NCBI GenBank assembly: GCA_025093985.1
Contig: JACAAK010000011.1
Location: 1,674,001-1,738,000, forward strand
Direction: 5' to 3'
Length of the DNA stretch: 64,000 nt
Origin: Calvatia gigantea
Taxonomy: Eukaryota > Basidiomycota > Agaricomycetes > Agaricales > Lycoperdaceae
In this document: in pieces, positions 31,557-43,289 of the stretch
Position numbering within the stretch: position 1 is the first letter of the stretch
Layout of the letters: every line of letters begins with the position of its first letter
The notes under the pieces: generated by a model
Database searches by the model: none
Told to the model about the DNA's origin: nothing
The model's input: only the letters and a program-made list of their open reading frames with translations
Made by a program: the position numbers and the translations under genes

Positions 31557-34500
31557 TCAAACCCTCGCAGGAGAAGTCCGCGCAGACCTTCGCTCAGCCT
31601 CAACCAACATATCCACCACACGGTCTCTCGCATCTTCAACTTCATCTTTCTCAAACACCCTACTCCCAAGTAACTTCCTCAGCGCGTACATGCGCTTCCG
31701 CGCTCCATTCCCTACTGTTGTCGTCGTCGTCTTTGTCGTGATATTCTTCGGTATAGTCGTAGTTATCGGTGTTCGTGTATGAAGGTGACTGAGGAGAGGC
31801 GAAGGAATAGTCGGTGTAGGCGGTTCGATCGATATCGTCGGTGTCAGCATCGACGACGACGTCGATGACATGGAGGACGAAGATGAAGAGAACAGAGATC
31901 GGTAAAGCACAAGCGCGCGTAAAACCGTAAACGGCATATCCACCCCCTCTGTATCTTCATCCCCTTCCTCTTCATCCAGAGCGCTATCCTCGGACAGCAA
32001 GGAGTGCGGGGGCGACTCGGACGAGCTCGAACTATCCGATTCGTCATCATCATCGTCCCCGTCGTCACGGATAAGAGATTGAGGAGTCATAGGAGACGCA
32101 GACCACCCAATAACAGACGAAACGACACCACTAGACGCGCGAACACGTTCGACGTTCTTTGCTAGAAGGCTTACTTCGCCCCCGAGGTCTTTGGCAGCTT
32201 CAATAATGGCCTTGATATCCTTATCCGACATCTCTGTCTCTACTTCGACTGCTTCCTTCTCTTTCTCTTGGGAAATGGAAGATCCAGTAACTTCACGAAC
32301 GAACATCTTGCCAAGGACACGTCCCAATTTCTGTTTAATGATATACGCCGCGATGGAATCCACCAACTCCTCCCCATTTTGGAGGTTTGCCCGGATAGAT
32401 GGGAGAGCGGAGAACACTTTCTCAATAGGGTTAGAGAGCACGACGCATTCTTTCTTCGTTGTTACGACTGCCAGGGCGTTGTTCCAAATGCTGTTCGCGC
32501 GCATCTTGATGAGGTATTTCATGCACCCGGGTGGGGGGGAGGACGTAGAAGCGATGGTGTACAGGAATAGGGCTTTGATAATTGGAGATGTGGTCTCTGG
32601 GGAGAGGGATCGGTATAACGTGAGTGCTGAAGTTAATGAAGTGACGGATTCTATAAAAGAAAAAAAACAAGCAATTAGAAACGAGTTGTAGGTTATGAGA
32701 AGCGGTGGGTGAGGCTTACCTGTTCCTAAAATCACTTTCTCGACTCTCTTATTGACGCCCGCATCACCGCCTTTGATAAGTTTCCTGATCCTCCCAAAAC
32801 CGAAACCCTCTGCCATGCGCACGAGGACGCTTATGAAGAGAAGAACTGTAATCGCGAGATGTGCGACTTGGACCCAATCGCGCCATGTCACAGTCGCAGC
32901 AATTGTAGGTGGTGGAGTGAACTGCGACAGAATTTCAGGTGCATAAGCCAGAGGCGGGGACACAACATGCCCCAGGTGCGTATGTGTCGCAGCATGCGAA
33001 GCAGCCGAGGAGGAGGAAGAAGTCAAAGGAGAATTGAAGAACGAGAACAACGCAAACACCGCTAGCAAGTACTGCTGCGGCTGCTCAGTTGTCTGCGCAC
33101 CGACAACAACATTATTATTACCCTGCATAACAGGAGAACCCGAATTGGAATGTTGTTGAGGGAGAGGAACTTTCCTCGGACGTCCTCTCTTCCTCTTCTC
33201 CGGTTGTCCATCCGCACCAATTACGACCACCGATGGGGGTTTGGGTTCCTTCTTCACCATCACCACCGGCGCACCAACACTACCAAAGCTATCCCTCACC
33301 TCAACTTTAGCTCTCTTCCTCTTCTTCCCCGTCTCACCACCACCATCCTCATCCTCCTGCTCATCAACACCAATATCATCCTCCTCCCCCTCCTCATCAT
33401 CATCCACATCCCTCTCCTCCGGATCAACCTCATCCCTCTCCTCCCCACCAAACCTCTCCCTCCACTCCCTCTCCCACTCCCTCAACAACGCCGGTCCACC
33501 CACCAATCCACACAAAAGCGTCTTCAACCCCTCCTGTTCCGCTTTCAACCTCCCCTCTCTCCTTTTCAACACCCTAATATACTCCACCGCTTTTCCCAAA
33601 ACATTCGCTTTGGAGCACTTCCGAGCGACTTTGACACCATCTACGTATCCCCTCTCATCTATCACATCCACCTCTCCATAAGGGTTCGAAGGGGAAGGGT
33701 CACCCGGTACAGCAATAACCGTCGTCGTCGTCGTCGTCCCACCACCAGAGGAATTAAGTGAAGAAGAGGACTTTTGGATAAGTACACCGCCTTTCAAGTT
33801 CTTCTTTATTTTTTTGGAAGAACCGGAATCGCGATCTTCGAGGACGCGGAGGGCTGGTACGGCCATACGGAGGGATTGGATACGGGCGTTGAGGTTGGTG
33901 CGGTATCGGCGTTCGATGGTTGTGTGACTTGTTTTTGGGCGGTTGTTTGCGTTTGCGTTTGCGTTGTTGGCGATGGCTGCGGCTGCGACAGCGGCGATTG
34001 TAGGGGTGGTACCTTGGGTAGGTAAAGCGGGTGTGGATTCATTTAAGTTGTTAGATGGAGGTGTGGATGGTGGAGGTGTAGATGCCGCAGAGGAAGTTGC
34101 GGAGGGTGTACTTGATTTGGGTAAACTATTACCCGCCTGGCGCTGTTGTTGTTGTTGTTGTTGTTGTAAACGAGGAATGGGGAGTTTAGCTTGCAACGAG
34201 TTCGGCGCTGATAAATCAAAGAATATAAATTAAGCACCCCCGTGGGAGACAGAATGGAGAAAGGAACATACATGGAAACGCTTGTTGTCCAGGCTGGAAT
34301 GTAGAGTTCCCATTCATAGGTACAGCGCGCATAACCCCGGCAGACTGACATACGCGGTATGCAAGTTCCGCTGCAGGGTTCGCCGAAAAATCTGGCGCCA
34401 CTTTGTTATTATCCTGCACAGCTGTGGTGGTGGCGGTGACGGGTATCGGAGCAGAGTCCGCAGGACCGAAGGAATGGTCTGATGTGAGTTCCGGGGTAGA

Positions 34501-35100
34501 GAACGACTGTTGAGTGGAGGAATCACTGGTATATCCGTATCCAGGACTGGGTATACTCTCCGGCGCTGGGGAGAAAGATTGTCCAGAGGACGAAGAGGAA
34601 GAAGTGATACTAAGTCTTCGCTGATTTGTGTTTGGGGTTTGAAGAACACCCGAAGTGTCCATCAAGGCATCTGGTTGGAAAGTAAATGGGAATTGTGCGG
34701 CGAGGATATCAGCGGGGGAAGCGGAAGCGGGAAAGGAGAATGAGTCGTCGTAGGAAGGGTAGCCGAAGCGGTCGAGGTGGAGAGCGCTTGGTTCGATACC
34801 GCCAGGGCCTAGTTGTACTGTGCCGTTGAGTGAGGACATATCGAAATCCATGTCGAGGAGACCAGAAGCCATGTTAAAGTCGAGGTATTCGTTGAAGTGT
34901 GGCTTTGAGTTGGAGTGAGGAACGGCAGAGTCATGTTCTGGCCAGAGAGAGCTAAGCTGGGACCAGTCTGGTGGACTAGCGTTTGGGTCGTTGTTGTCAT
35001 CCATTGGAGTAGTGTGGATGATAAGATTGAGAGGGTCAGAGCTGTCGAGGGTTATAGGCGGAGGAGGAGGGTGGTCAGTATTCGTACTCGTAGTAGCCAT
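31557..35100 (-). CDS. SRE1: SREBP-type bHLH membrane-bound transcription factor
   Basis: Sterol/hypoxia regulator: an ER-anchored bHLH factor whose N-terminal part is released by proteolysis. The start at 35100 (MATTSTNTD) leads to an acidic, Ser/Pro-rich activation region. A single intron joins QQAFP to SPNSLQAKLPIPRL, followed by a CAA-encoded Gln run (about 34138-34166). The basic helix is TSHTTIERRYRTNLNARI, with the Tyr (ERRYR) that marks SREBPs. Helix 1 is separated from helix 2 (SKANVLGKAVEYIRVLKRRE) by a very long loop. Next come an acidic stretch, a nuclear-type KKRKRAK, and two hydrophobic segments (YLLAVFALFSFF; LAITVLLFISVLV). A C-terminal region like fungal DUF2014 follows. A 69-base intron at 32651-32719 is in frame and looks like a membrane segment if not removed. 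Final length about 1150 residues. Confidence 0.92.
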
Positions 35101-35330
35101 GTAAGTTAAAGATTAATAAAAAAAGGCAGACAAATTAAACTCTGGGTCACTCACAAATTGTCATTGTCAGGCCATTCCATGCCATCACTGCACGTGATCA
35201 CCCATACTCGTACCATGTCCATAAATAGTATATGCATAGCCATCGGCTCGCAAACAAAACTTGTGTCAGCGCTTTCACGTCCAACCACTCAACTCATGCG
35301 CTCACGCTCGCTCACTCATCGTAACTTATT
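35101..35330. promoter_or_regulatory. Bidirectional promoter of SRE1 and DES1, E-box plus SRE-like element
   Basis: Only 230 bases separate the two divergent start codons. It contains a perfect E-box CACGTG (35191-35196) immediately followed by ATCACCC (35197-35203), which matches the first seven bases of the classic sterol regulatory element ATCACCCCAC. A TATA-like CATAAATAGTATATG lies at 35220-35234, facing DES1. SREBP proteins bind both E-boxes and SREs, so direct control of both genes by SRE1 is a reasonable inference. Confidence 0.6.
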
Positions 35331-36761
35331 ATGATAGACTACAGCCTCTTTGGGGGCGCCGACTCCCTCGCTGAGGGTCGTCCTCCGCGCCGCACTTTCC
35401 CCTCCACCGCTACTGATTCCAAAGACCATGCATCACAGCCTCTCTTCCCTCCACAAGACCCCACAGACTTTTTATGGCTCCACACAGAAGAACCTCACCG
35501 TTCCCGTCGACTAGAAATTATGAAAGCACACCCACAAGTCACAAAACTCATGGGATACGAACCCATCACAAAATACGTCGTCCTAGCAGTCGTCGCTCTC
35601 CAATTCTCCGCCGCCATCCTCCTCACTCTATACAGAATCAAGTGGAACAGTTGGATATTCATCTTGACGGCATACGTGATTGGGGGGACAGCGAACCATA
35701 ACCTCTTTTTAGCCATTCATGAGATCACGCATAATTTGGCGTTTCCTAGGGTATGGCAGAATAAGAGTTTGGCTGTTTTTGCGAATTTGCCTATTGGGAT
35801 TCCCTATGCCGCGGCGTTCAAGGTTTGTTTTTTTTGGAGATGGAAGTTTCACAAAAACTGACTTTTGATATTTTTGGTTGTCTTGCCGTTACAGAAATAT
35901 CACATCGAGCATCACAAGTTTCTAGGGCAAGACGGTATCGACACAGATCTACCTACTAACATCGAACTCGCCCTCCTTAACAACGTCCTCGGCAAAGTTT
36001 TCTTCGCGTACGTCACCGCTACTTTCCCAATACAAAGTTTAACCGCCCATCTAACTAACGCCACAATTTCCCCCCCCCACCCCCCCTTTAACCCTTTATA
36101 GTACATTCCAAATTCTCTTCTACGCTCTCCGACCCACTTTCGTCCGCGCACAAAAACTCACTTCATGGCATTTTATCAACATCTTCGCTGTCATCGCCTC
36201 CGACTCGCTGTTATACCGGTTCTTTGGTAGCACCCCTCTCATATACTTCATCATGTCCAGTTTCTTCGCTGGGAGCTTACATCCGTGCGCTGGTCATTTC
36301 ATCGCGGAGCATTACCTCTGGGATGGACAAGATCAAGAAACCTATAGTTACTACGGGAACTGGAATTGGGTCGCATACAACGTACGTTTGGTGTCCCCCC
36401 TCCCTCCCCTCTCCCACCACCCATCACCCCACCCACATATCCTAATTATAAACTCACCTTATTGTGTTTGATACAGGTCGGGTATCACAACGAACACCAC
36501 GACTTCCCCTCAATCCCTTGGACACGTCTCCCAAAACTTCGTAAACTCGCACCGGAATATTATAACTCACTCCCCGCTCATCCGAGTTGGCCGATGGTCA
36601 TTGTTAATTTTATCCGGGATCCCCATGTGGGTATTTTTGCGAGGGCGAAACGTGTCCCGCCTTCCTTGTCGTCGAGTATGGTTTTGCCTCCTGTGGGAGC
36701 TAAGAAAGTTGTTGTGGTTGCAGGTGGTGGGGATAGTGAGGAGAGTGATAAATCCGAGTGA
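35331..36761 (+). CDS. DES1: Sphingolipid delta-4 desaturase (dihydroceramide desaturase)
   Basis: ER membrane di-iron desaturase that puts the 4,5-trans double bond into dihydroceramide, committing ceramide to the glucosylceramide branch in fungi. Four exons: 35331-35822, 35895-36007, 36102-36381, 36477-36761, all with GT-AG edges. N-terminal DFLWLHTEEPHRSRR is typical of DES proteins. Three histidine boxes are present: HEITH (in FLAIHEITHNLAF), HIEHH (KYHIEHHKFLGQDGIDTDLP) and HNEHH (VGYHNEHHDFPSIPW). Membrane stretches lie around YVVLAVVALQFSAAILL and IYFIMSSFFAGSL. The end KLRKLAPEYYNSL...DPHVGIFARAKR is also typical of the family. No defects seen. Confidence 0.95.
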
Positions 36762-37088
36762 GGTTTTCTTTTTTAGAGTTATTTAAGAGTATTACTATTG
36801 CAGTAGGTTAGTTTTTGTTTCTTGGGACGCTCTTACGATAGATTATCTTGGGACATTTTTGAATCTCTATCTCCGCGTTGAATGCAATTTCTAATTAATC
36901 CATAACATAACATTTAATTATGCATGATGAACCCGTTCATTTGGTGTTGCAATTCCGTCACTAAGGGGGATTTGCACGGGTTCGGAGAACCCGCGGGTTT
37001 CGTCATGGGTATTTTCTAATCTGTGAGTCTCGTCACAGGTAGGTAATGCATACACACGATTAATGGAATGGGTCGGCACTCTGGCGGA

Positions 37089-37345
37089 TCAATAGAACGC
37101 CTCCCCATTACGACAGGAGTGTATACAACCAAAGTATTGACGGTCATCGTTGAACGTTGAAACGTTGATGACTTGCCCTACAATCCGAATACAGGCGGGG
37201 GGGGGGCCAGACACCTCAGGTGTTCCCCACTTGTTCGACTCGAATGAAAGAGGCAGGGTAATAATATCCCCCGTATATTTCAATTTGCGTCCGATTCCGA
37301 CTGTTAGCGAATTTGAATCCAGTCTTTGCCTACTTGAACACTGGA
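37089..37345 (-). pseudogene. 3' relic of a DUF6534 gene
   Basis: Minus-strand remnant of only the C-terminal exon of the DUF6534 family seen next door. DSNSLTVGIGRKLKYTGDI and ITLPLSFES match NSLLRVLNSRNRTEYTGD plus the following TLPLSLE of the intact copies. No upstream membrane exons are recognisable between here and 37770. A poly-G run lies at about 37197-37206. Expression not expected. Confidence 0.6.
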
Positions 37346-37771
37346 ATGTTGAATTCTGTTTCTGAGTAACCCATGGCATAGTGCATGCAAAATTACGACC
37401 CTTTTGGTTTCTCCCGTGACCAATACAGGCATATAGTATACAGCGGCCTCAATGTTGAATGCACCCGTGGAAGCACGTGGCGTACAGTACTGTCGCCAAA
37501 GGGGATACGACCCTTGTCCTCTGCGATCCCTAAATAACATTGACCCATACACGCAATTCAAAAGTCGGAAGGAAGGATTGGTTTCCCCATACACAGATGC
37601 AAAAAGGTCCAAAAGGGAGGTTTCCTTGCCTCGCCTCACATCATATTCGAAAACCCACCCATACTTAACTCGTATGGTCCAAAATAAGATACAAGGACAG
37701 GATACCTCCCCCAGACGCGACGGCACTCCCTATTGTACAAAGCGGTAGCCAACCCTGGCCCCTCCCCTCTC

Positions 37772-39085
37772 TCAACAATTCCGCCCTCCTTCGTTAATTG
37801 TCCGGCCCTGCTGTGGGGTGGGGGGCTCGAGAGCTCTTGAAGAGTTCTCTAATGAAAGAGGCAAAGTAACGACGTCCCCCGTATATTCCGTCCGATTTCG
37901 ACTATTCAAAACACGCAGAAGCGAGTTCGAATACAGCTTCCCCAATATAAACCCTGGAATGTTGAACGATTCGCTTTCTGGCCATACGATGAAGAGGGTA
38001 CCGGCAGTGATAGCAGTCAAAGCAGTTGCCATTCCGGTTTCCTACAGTCAGCGTCATGAGTCTTCGAATGAGGTGTGAGGATTGGTGGAATTCCCTCCTG
38101 AGTCGGACGAGCTAAGGAAGTGTGTGTACGCTCTCTCAGAAAATATGGCATGGTGAGATAGTATTCAGGATAGTGAACGCACATAATAAGTCATGACGAC
38201 TGCAATGATAACGTCGCATGTAGTCATTGAAGCAGTCCAGATCTGGAATTGATGAGGGGACTCTGAATTGCGCCCATAGGTGAGATCGTGAAATATGGAA
38301 GACTTACGATTAGCGTTGGTTTCCGTTTGCTGGGTTCCCGGAGTACGATGAAATTCTGAGCAGAACGAGTTCGTATTCCAACCCAAATACCAGCGAACAA
38401 CTGAACAAAGGATAGCTGCAATAAAACCAGTTATGAGTCAGGATTATGTCGTTGGGGGGACTCCCTCGCTTACCACTGCAATAACCCCACTGACGTTTCG
38501 CGATCTCGAAATTTTATATATACGGTTCGCGTAGAATACTGCCGCTATCCATCCCACTACCAGTGTATAAGCGGATATCCCTCGTTGGGGGTGCGCTCAC
38601 CTGTGCCACAAAGGACTGGAACAGCCAACCACGTAAGCCCGACATTCTCCAAAAATTCTGGGTCCCCAGCGTTCAGCACAAACGAGTGATAACTGTCATG
38701 GGTCAAAAGGATTGTCTGTAACGTTTCTAGTGAAAAAACGGAGCCGGCGACGATTTTATTGATTCGCGCATCGTGAGGGAAGGTCATAGAGTACGTGACT
38801 AAAGAGATTACGGGAGTCAGCAGGGATTCGCGCGATCAGTAGGTGCACTCACAAGTCTGAGATATCAATAGACCATAAAGTCCCCAATTCAGTAGGAGGC
38901 CTATGAACTACACACGGGAACGTCAATTTTCATGACAGTTTTGTAGCTGGAAGTGATTGTCTACCTGAGCGCGTCCACTGTCAAGTGTGAACACACGATA
39001 CGTACCGTCAAAAAGCTTAAATTTGTAGACAACTCACCACTACGCACCTATCAATAGGATCTACATGCGGCGACGATGGTTCCAT
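37772..39085 (-). CDS. DUF6534 multi-pass membrane protein, copy A
   Basis: Seven-segment-like membrane family abundant in Agaricomycotina, function unknown. The start MEPSSPHVDPID at 39085 is joined through a 13-base microexon (38965-38977, encoding SGRAQ across its edges) to FIGLLLNWGLYGLLISQT. Then come YSMTFPHDARINKIVAGSV with TLQTILLTHDSYH, GWIAAVFYANRIYKISRSR, LSFVQLFAGIWVGIR, SMTTCDVIIAVVMTYYV and the C-terminal signature FILGKLYSNSLLRVLNSR. Stop at 37772 after a polar tail. All junctions have GT-AG edges and no stop was found in the joined frame, so I treat it as intact. Next copy: 40847-42187. Confidence 0.78.
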
Positions 39086-40846
39086 CGTAGTCGGACCAAC
39101 AACTGAGAGGAAGGGATATGTTGATCTCTGTCGGATACCGGTAAGTGAAAAACTATGCGACCCTGCGGACGCACGAGATGCCATGCGGGGTGCTATTTAG
39201 TGGGACCGCTGTAGTATGGAACCCCCTATTCATTTCGGCAAACAAAAAAAGTCGCACACCGCCGAAATCGGACAGTACTTATCAGGTAGTTATCTCGCTG
39301 GATAAATCGGTAAGTAAGGGTTTGACGATTGTGCGGGTTGTAGTGATGGGGGAGCATGCGTAAATGAGCCAGCCATCAAGTTACCAAGTAGCAAGGTTGG
39401 CACATTACACTGAAGGTCCCAATTCTTTGAATTCTTGTCCAAGTTGTCGGGCACGCTGTAGGGGTAGCAATATCGCTACCGTGGGAATATTCATAAAAGA
39501 CTCAGTTAAGTAATCGTATACATTCTTTAGCTTTTTACCGTCATGTAGTCTGTCTCAGCTCATTGTCGATGACTCTCGGGCCCTCGCACCTACCGAATTT
39601 ACTCGCATTACAACGCCCTGTCGCTTTCCGCAGCCAATATGTTGAGCACCTCTCTGAGGTCCTATACGGGGTTGGAGTTTCAAGGGAGGGATGAGTGAGA
39701 CTTGCAATCGGGCCCACTCGGTACCAATATCACTGCACTTGACCATCTCGATAGCATGATTTGTTGATCCTTGCATATCGATTTACAAAGAGAGCTTATG
39801 TAAATTCATGTTATGTATTGTTCGAAGCTATTACGTAGCAACGGCCCAGGGATGTTTCTGGGACCGTCAGGACCAACAACCTGTGGATATTACTATCATT
39901 CTTCACCTGTTGGCCACTTGCCGGCTGTTGGCCACCCCATATTTTCTCCTTCCCCCTTACATGCACTGGCCCAGAATTCAAAATGTACACAGCCCTGGTA
40001 GCATAGAATATGACCTATACCAAATTTTTAGTGGGAGGCTTCAGTGGAGAGTCAGGAAAAAAATAATTGTGAAGGAGGGGCCCTAATCAGTCCGTCATTT
40101 TTGCTGTGATTTCTCAGATCTTTTCCGATCCCGTGAAGATCTGGCTGTAAATTTTACGGCAAGGATGAAGTACATACCAATGAATATGCCTGCGATTTTT
40201 CAGATTTATATGTCGACTTAAGCTCCGAGAATTCAAGAATTAGTGGTTCGAAAAGCAGATTGTGACAAGTGGTGACAGAGGGTGGCCAACAGCCGAAAAA
40301 ACGGACTTGCGCTCACCGGAACTGCTCCGACGTGACTGTCTGTTAAAATAAAATCTTAAAAAATTCATATGAGTAGAGTAGAGGTATCTGCACATGAGTC
40401 CACAGAATTTTAAGAGAAAACACCGAGAAAGGAAGGAGTAAGAGGGAAAATTCCAAAAAAGTGGCCAATAGGTGAAGAATGATAGTATAACCCCTGTCCG
40501 TGGTTTATGGCCAAGGAGTATTCCATCGAACGCTACACCCCTCCGTGAGGCCTATGAGTTGTGCAAGGACCATCATTTTCGTAGCAGTACGCAATCATGT
40601 AACTTGGAATTTTATAAAACCCAACGCCACGCACTTGTCAAGGTTTGTTTATTCGGAAGTCAGACAGTGCTAGGAATCTCAAGCTGATGTTTGTCTCTCG
40701 TTATAGAAATATCGCATCGGCTGTTATATCGTTTCAGGGTAGTACTCCGCCCATCTACTTCCCCATGTCTGGTATACCCCGGACCACGGCAGCATTCCCT
40801 ATGGTACAGCGGCATGCCGTCCCCCCCTTCCTTTCAATTCTTCCCC
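39086..40846. other. Spacer between DUF6534 copies, no gene
   Basis: No coding region supported. Parts of 39086-39780 resemble the flank upstream of copy B (42188-42690), for example AACCAACAACTGAGAGGAAG-like sequence and a GTTTCAAGGGAGGGATGAGTGAGA-like stretch, so the upstream flank was duplicated together with the gene. The remainder has only short overlapping open frames. Confidence 0.5.
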
Positions 40847-42187
40847 TTAACAATTACGTCCTCCTTCGCGTATTTGGTACTGTTGCCATGAGGTAGGAAA
40901 GCTCTCGGATGAAAGAGGTAGGGTAATAATATCCCCTGAGTATTCCGTCCGAATACGACTGTTCAAAACGCGTAGAAGTGAGTTTGAGTACAGCTTGCCC
41001 AATATGAAACTTGGAATGTTGAACGACTCGCTATCTGGCCACACCATGAAGAGGATACCAGCGGTGACGGCAGTCAAAGCCGTTGCCGTCCCAGTTTCTA
41101 CAGTTAGTGTCATGAGGTTTCGAATAAGGCGTGAGGACTGGTGGAATTCCCTCTTGAGCCGAACGAGCTAAGGGAGTGTGCGTGCTTTTAGAAACTATAG
41201 CATAGCGAGACGACATATGAGACGGTGAACGCACATAATATGTCATAACGACAGCAATGATGATATCACATGTCGTCATTGAAGCTGACCAGATCTAGAG
41301 GTTGACGGTCCAGAGATGAGCTGCGGTTATGGGTGCCATGTGGGTGGGAGACTACTGAAAGACCTACAACCGGTGCTGGTTTCTGTCCGCTGGGTTCCTG
41401 GAGTGCGGCAAAGCTTTGAACGGAGTACGATCGCATTCCCGCCATAATCGCTGCGGCTAACTGTACAAAGGATAGCTGGGATGTAGTCAGTCAAGAGTCG
41501 CGACCAATATCATTATGAGTTGGTGCGTTCCTTCGCTTACCACTACAATAACCCCACTGACTTTCCGCGACCTTGAAATCCTATATATACGGTTTGCATA
41601 GAACATCGCTGCTATCCATCCCCACTACCGGCAGGACCTTCATGTGTAAGGGAATGTTCCTCGTTGGGCAAACATGTACCCACCTGTGCCACAAAGCATC
41701 GGAATAGCCAACCACGTGAACCCAATACGCTCCAAAATTTCTGCATCTCCAGGGTTTAGCACAAACGCGTGATACCGGTCGTGAGTCAAGAGAGCTGTCT
41801 GCACAGTCTCGAGTGAAAATACAGAGCAGGCAACGGCTTTGTTGATTCGCGCATCGTGTGGGAAGGTCGTGAAGTACGTGACTGACTCGGAGATTCCAGA
41901 GGAATTAGCAGGGATTTGCGCGTGCTGGTGCAGTAGATCCACTCACAGGTCTGGGAGATTAACAGACCGTAGAGTCCCCAGTTGAGGAGGAGGCCTATGA
42001 ACTATGCACGAGAAAGTCATTTTTTTTCGTGGTAGCACCCTTGTAACTGGAAGTGATATACCTGAGCTCGTGCACTGTGTCAGGGGTAAACACAGGGCAG
42101 GTATTATCAACAAGCCTAGATTCGTAGGCGACTCATCACTACGCACCTATCAATAGGATCTAGTACATGCGGCGGCGACGGTCCCAT
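40847..42187 (-). CDS. DUF6534 multi-pass membrane protein, copy B
   Basis: Tandem paralog of copy A with the same exon plan. Start MGPSPPHVLDPID at 42187, 13-base microexon at 42062-42074 (SARAQ), then FIGLLLNWGLYGLLISQT, FTTFPHDARINKAVACSV, TVQTALLTHDRYHAFVLN, WIAAMFYANRIYRISRSRK, LSFVQLAAAIMAGMRSY, SMTTCDIIIAVVMTYYV and FILGKLYSNSLLRVLNSR, stop at 40847. Exon edges are inferred from alignment with copy A. Function unknown. Confidence 0.75.
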
Positions 42188-42699
42188 CGTGGTTAACTGA
42201 CAACCGAGAAGAAAGAGTATCCCGATCTCTGAAATGTCATGTATGCACAGTCCATGCCGTATCGGTGGATGCCCGTTTTGTCAGAAGTCATATGGCCCTG
42301 CAGGCGCTTGGGATGGGGGGAGAACTGGTGCCAAGATTATTGTGGCAACTCACTACATATTCAGTGAGGGAAAAAAAGGAGGCATACAACGCCAGGGTTC
42401 GAACAAGCCCTTGCCGGACATATCAGAAAAGTCTGGCAATTGTGGGGGAACAAGCGTCCAAGACAGGTTAATGCTGAGGAACCAAGTTCTTTGCCCAGTT
42501 GCGGCGCACACCCCGTCATGTTCTGCAGTCGAAACTTATAAAGAGCGCCCCTTTGGCGCCCTGCCTAGGGCTGTAGGGTTGACATTAGAATTTCAAGGGG
42601 GAGTGAGTAAGAGACCAGTTACGCCTATGAGCTATACATAGGGCCGTTACTTTGGAGCACTTTCGATGGAGAGCTAGTAGTGATCAATGATTGCTTACT

Positions 42700-42785
42700 T
42701 ACCTGAGCATGCGCACTGCCAATGGGCTTGGAATTTTACAAATTTCGCACCTGCCATCAATAGGATCCATCTATAGCGGCACAAC
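42700..42785 (-). pseudogene. 5' relic of a third DUF6534 gene
   Basis: Minus-strand fragment with the counterpart of the 13-base microexon (TGCGCATGCTCAG followed by GTAAGT, about 42712-42724) and of the first exon (GATCCTATTGATGG next to GGTGCG, about 42750-42770). The start ATG region is degraded and no later exons follow. Confidence 0.5.
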
Positions 42786-43289
42786 GAACAACTGAGGAAA
42801 TAGTTCAGACCGACAGCTAACAGAAGCTCCCCCATGTCATTCTGATTCCGTAAATGCTTGTCCGGTTATATTTGAGTTTTAGCGGACAAGTATGGGCGGT
42901 GCCCTTTTGCACGGTAATACTAGATACCATACGAAGAAATCGACTCACTTGTGAGCGGGAGTTGAACGCGTCGACTTGGAGGCCTTGAAGATGGAAATCT
43001 GAGCTTGGTCCGCGAATGCAAGAACACAGGGGAAATCTTCTTAGGGACAAATCCAACACATCGGGGAGAGCCTTGTCTGTAGTGAATAATACTGTGGCAA
43101 TTGGTTCAAATTTTATAAGTACAGGACAAGGTGGGGAAACTCTATATAAAAGATGGAGCCCGGGACTGCTCGACAGTGAGAAGGAAGGGCCATAAAAAAT
43201 GGTTCAACGGATTAATTTCGACCCACACCCAGGCGCCGCCATCAAATAAATCTGCTTTCATCATTGATGTTAGAGACCATTGCGGTTCA

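Noticed and set aside
32651..32719. Apparent third membrane segment in SRE1 (ITYNSFLIACFFSFI)
   Set aside because: It is the translation of a 69-base intron with GTAAGC donor and TTATAG acceptor that happens to keep the frame.
33150..33761. 203-codon plus-strand frame rich in Leu/Pro/Arg
   Set aside because: Antisense of the Ser/Asp/Glu-rich part of SRE1, with low-complexity composition and no promoter or family signal.
40620..40740. Sequence resembling the first intron edges of the desaturase gene (AAGGTTTGTTT ... AGAAATATCGCATCG)
   Set aside because: Only the edges match. The neighbouring coding sequence has no desaturase similarity, so chance or a very short relic cannot be separated.
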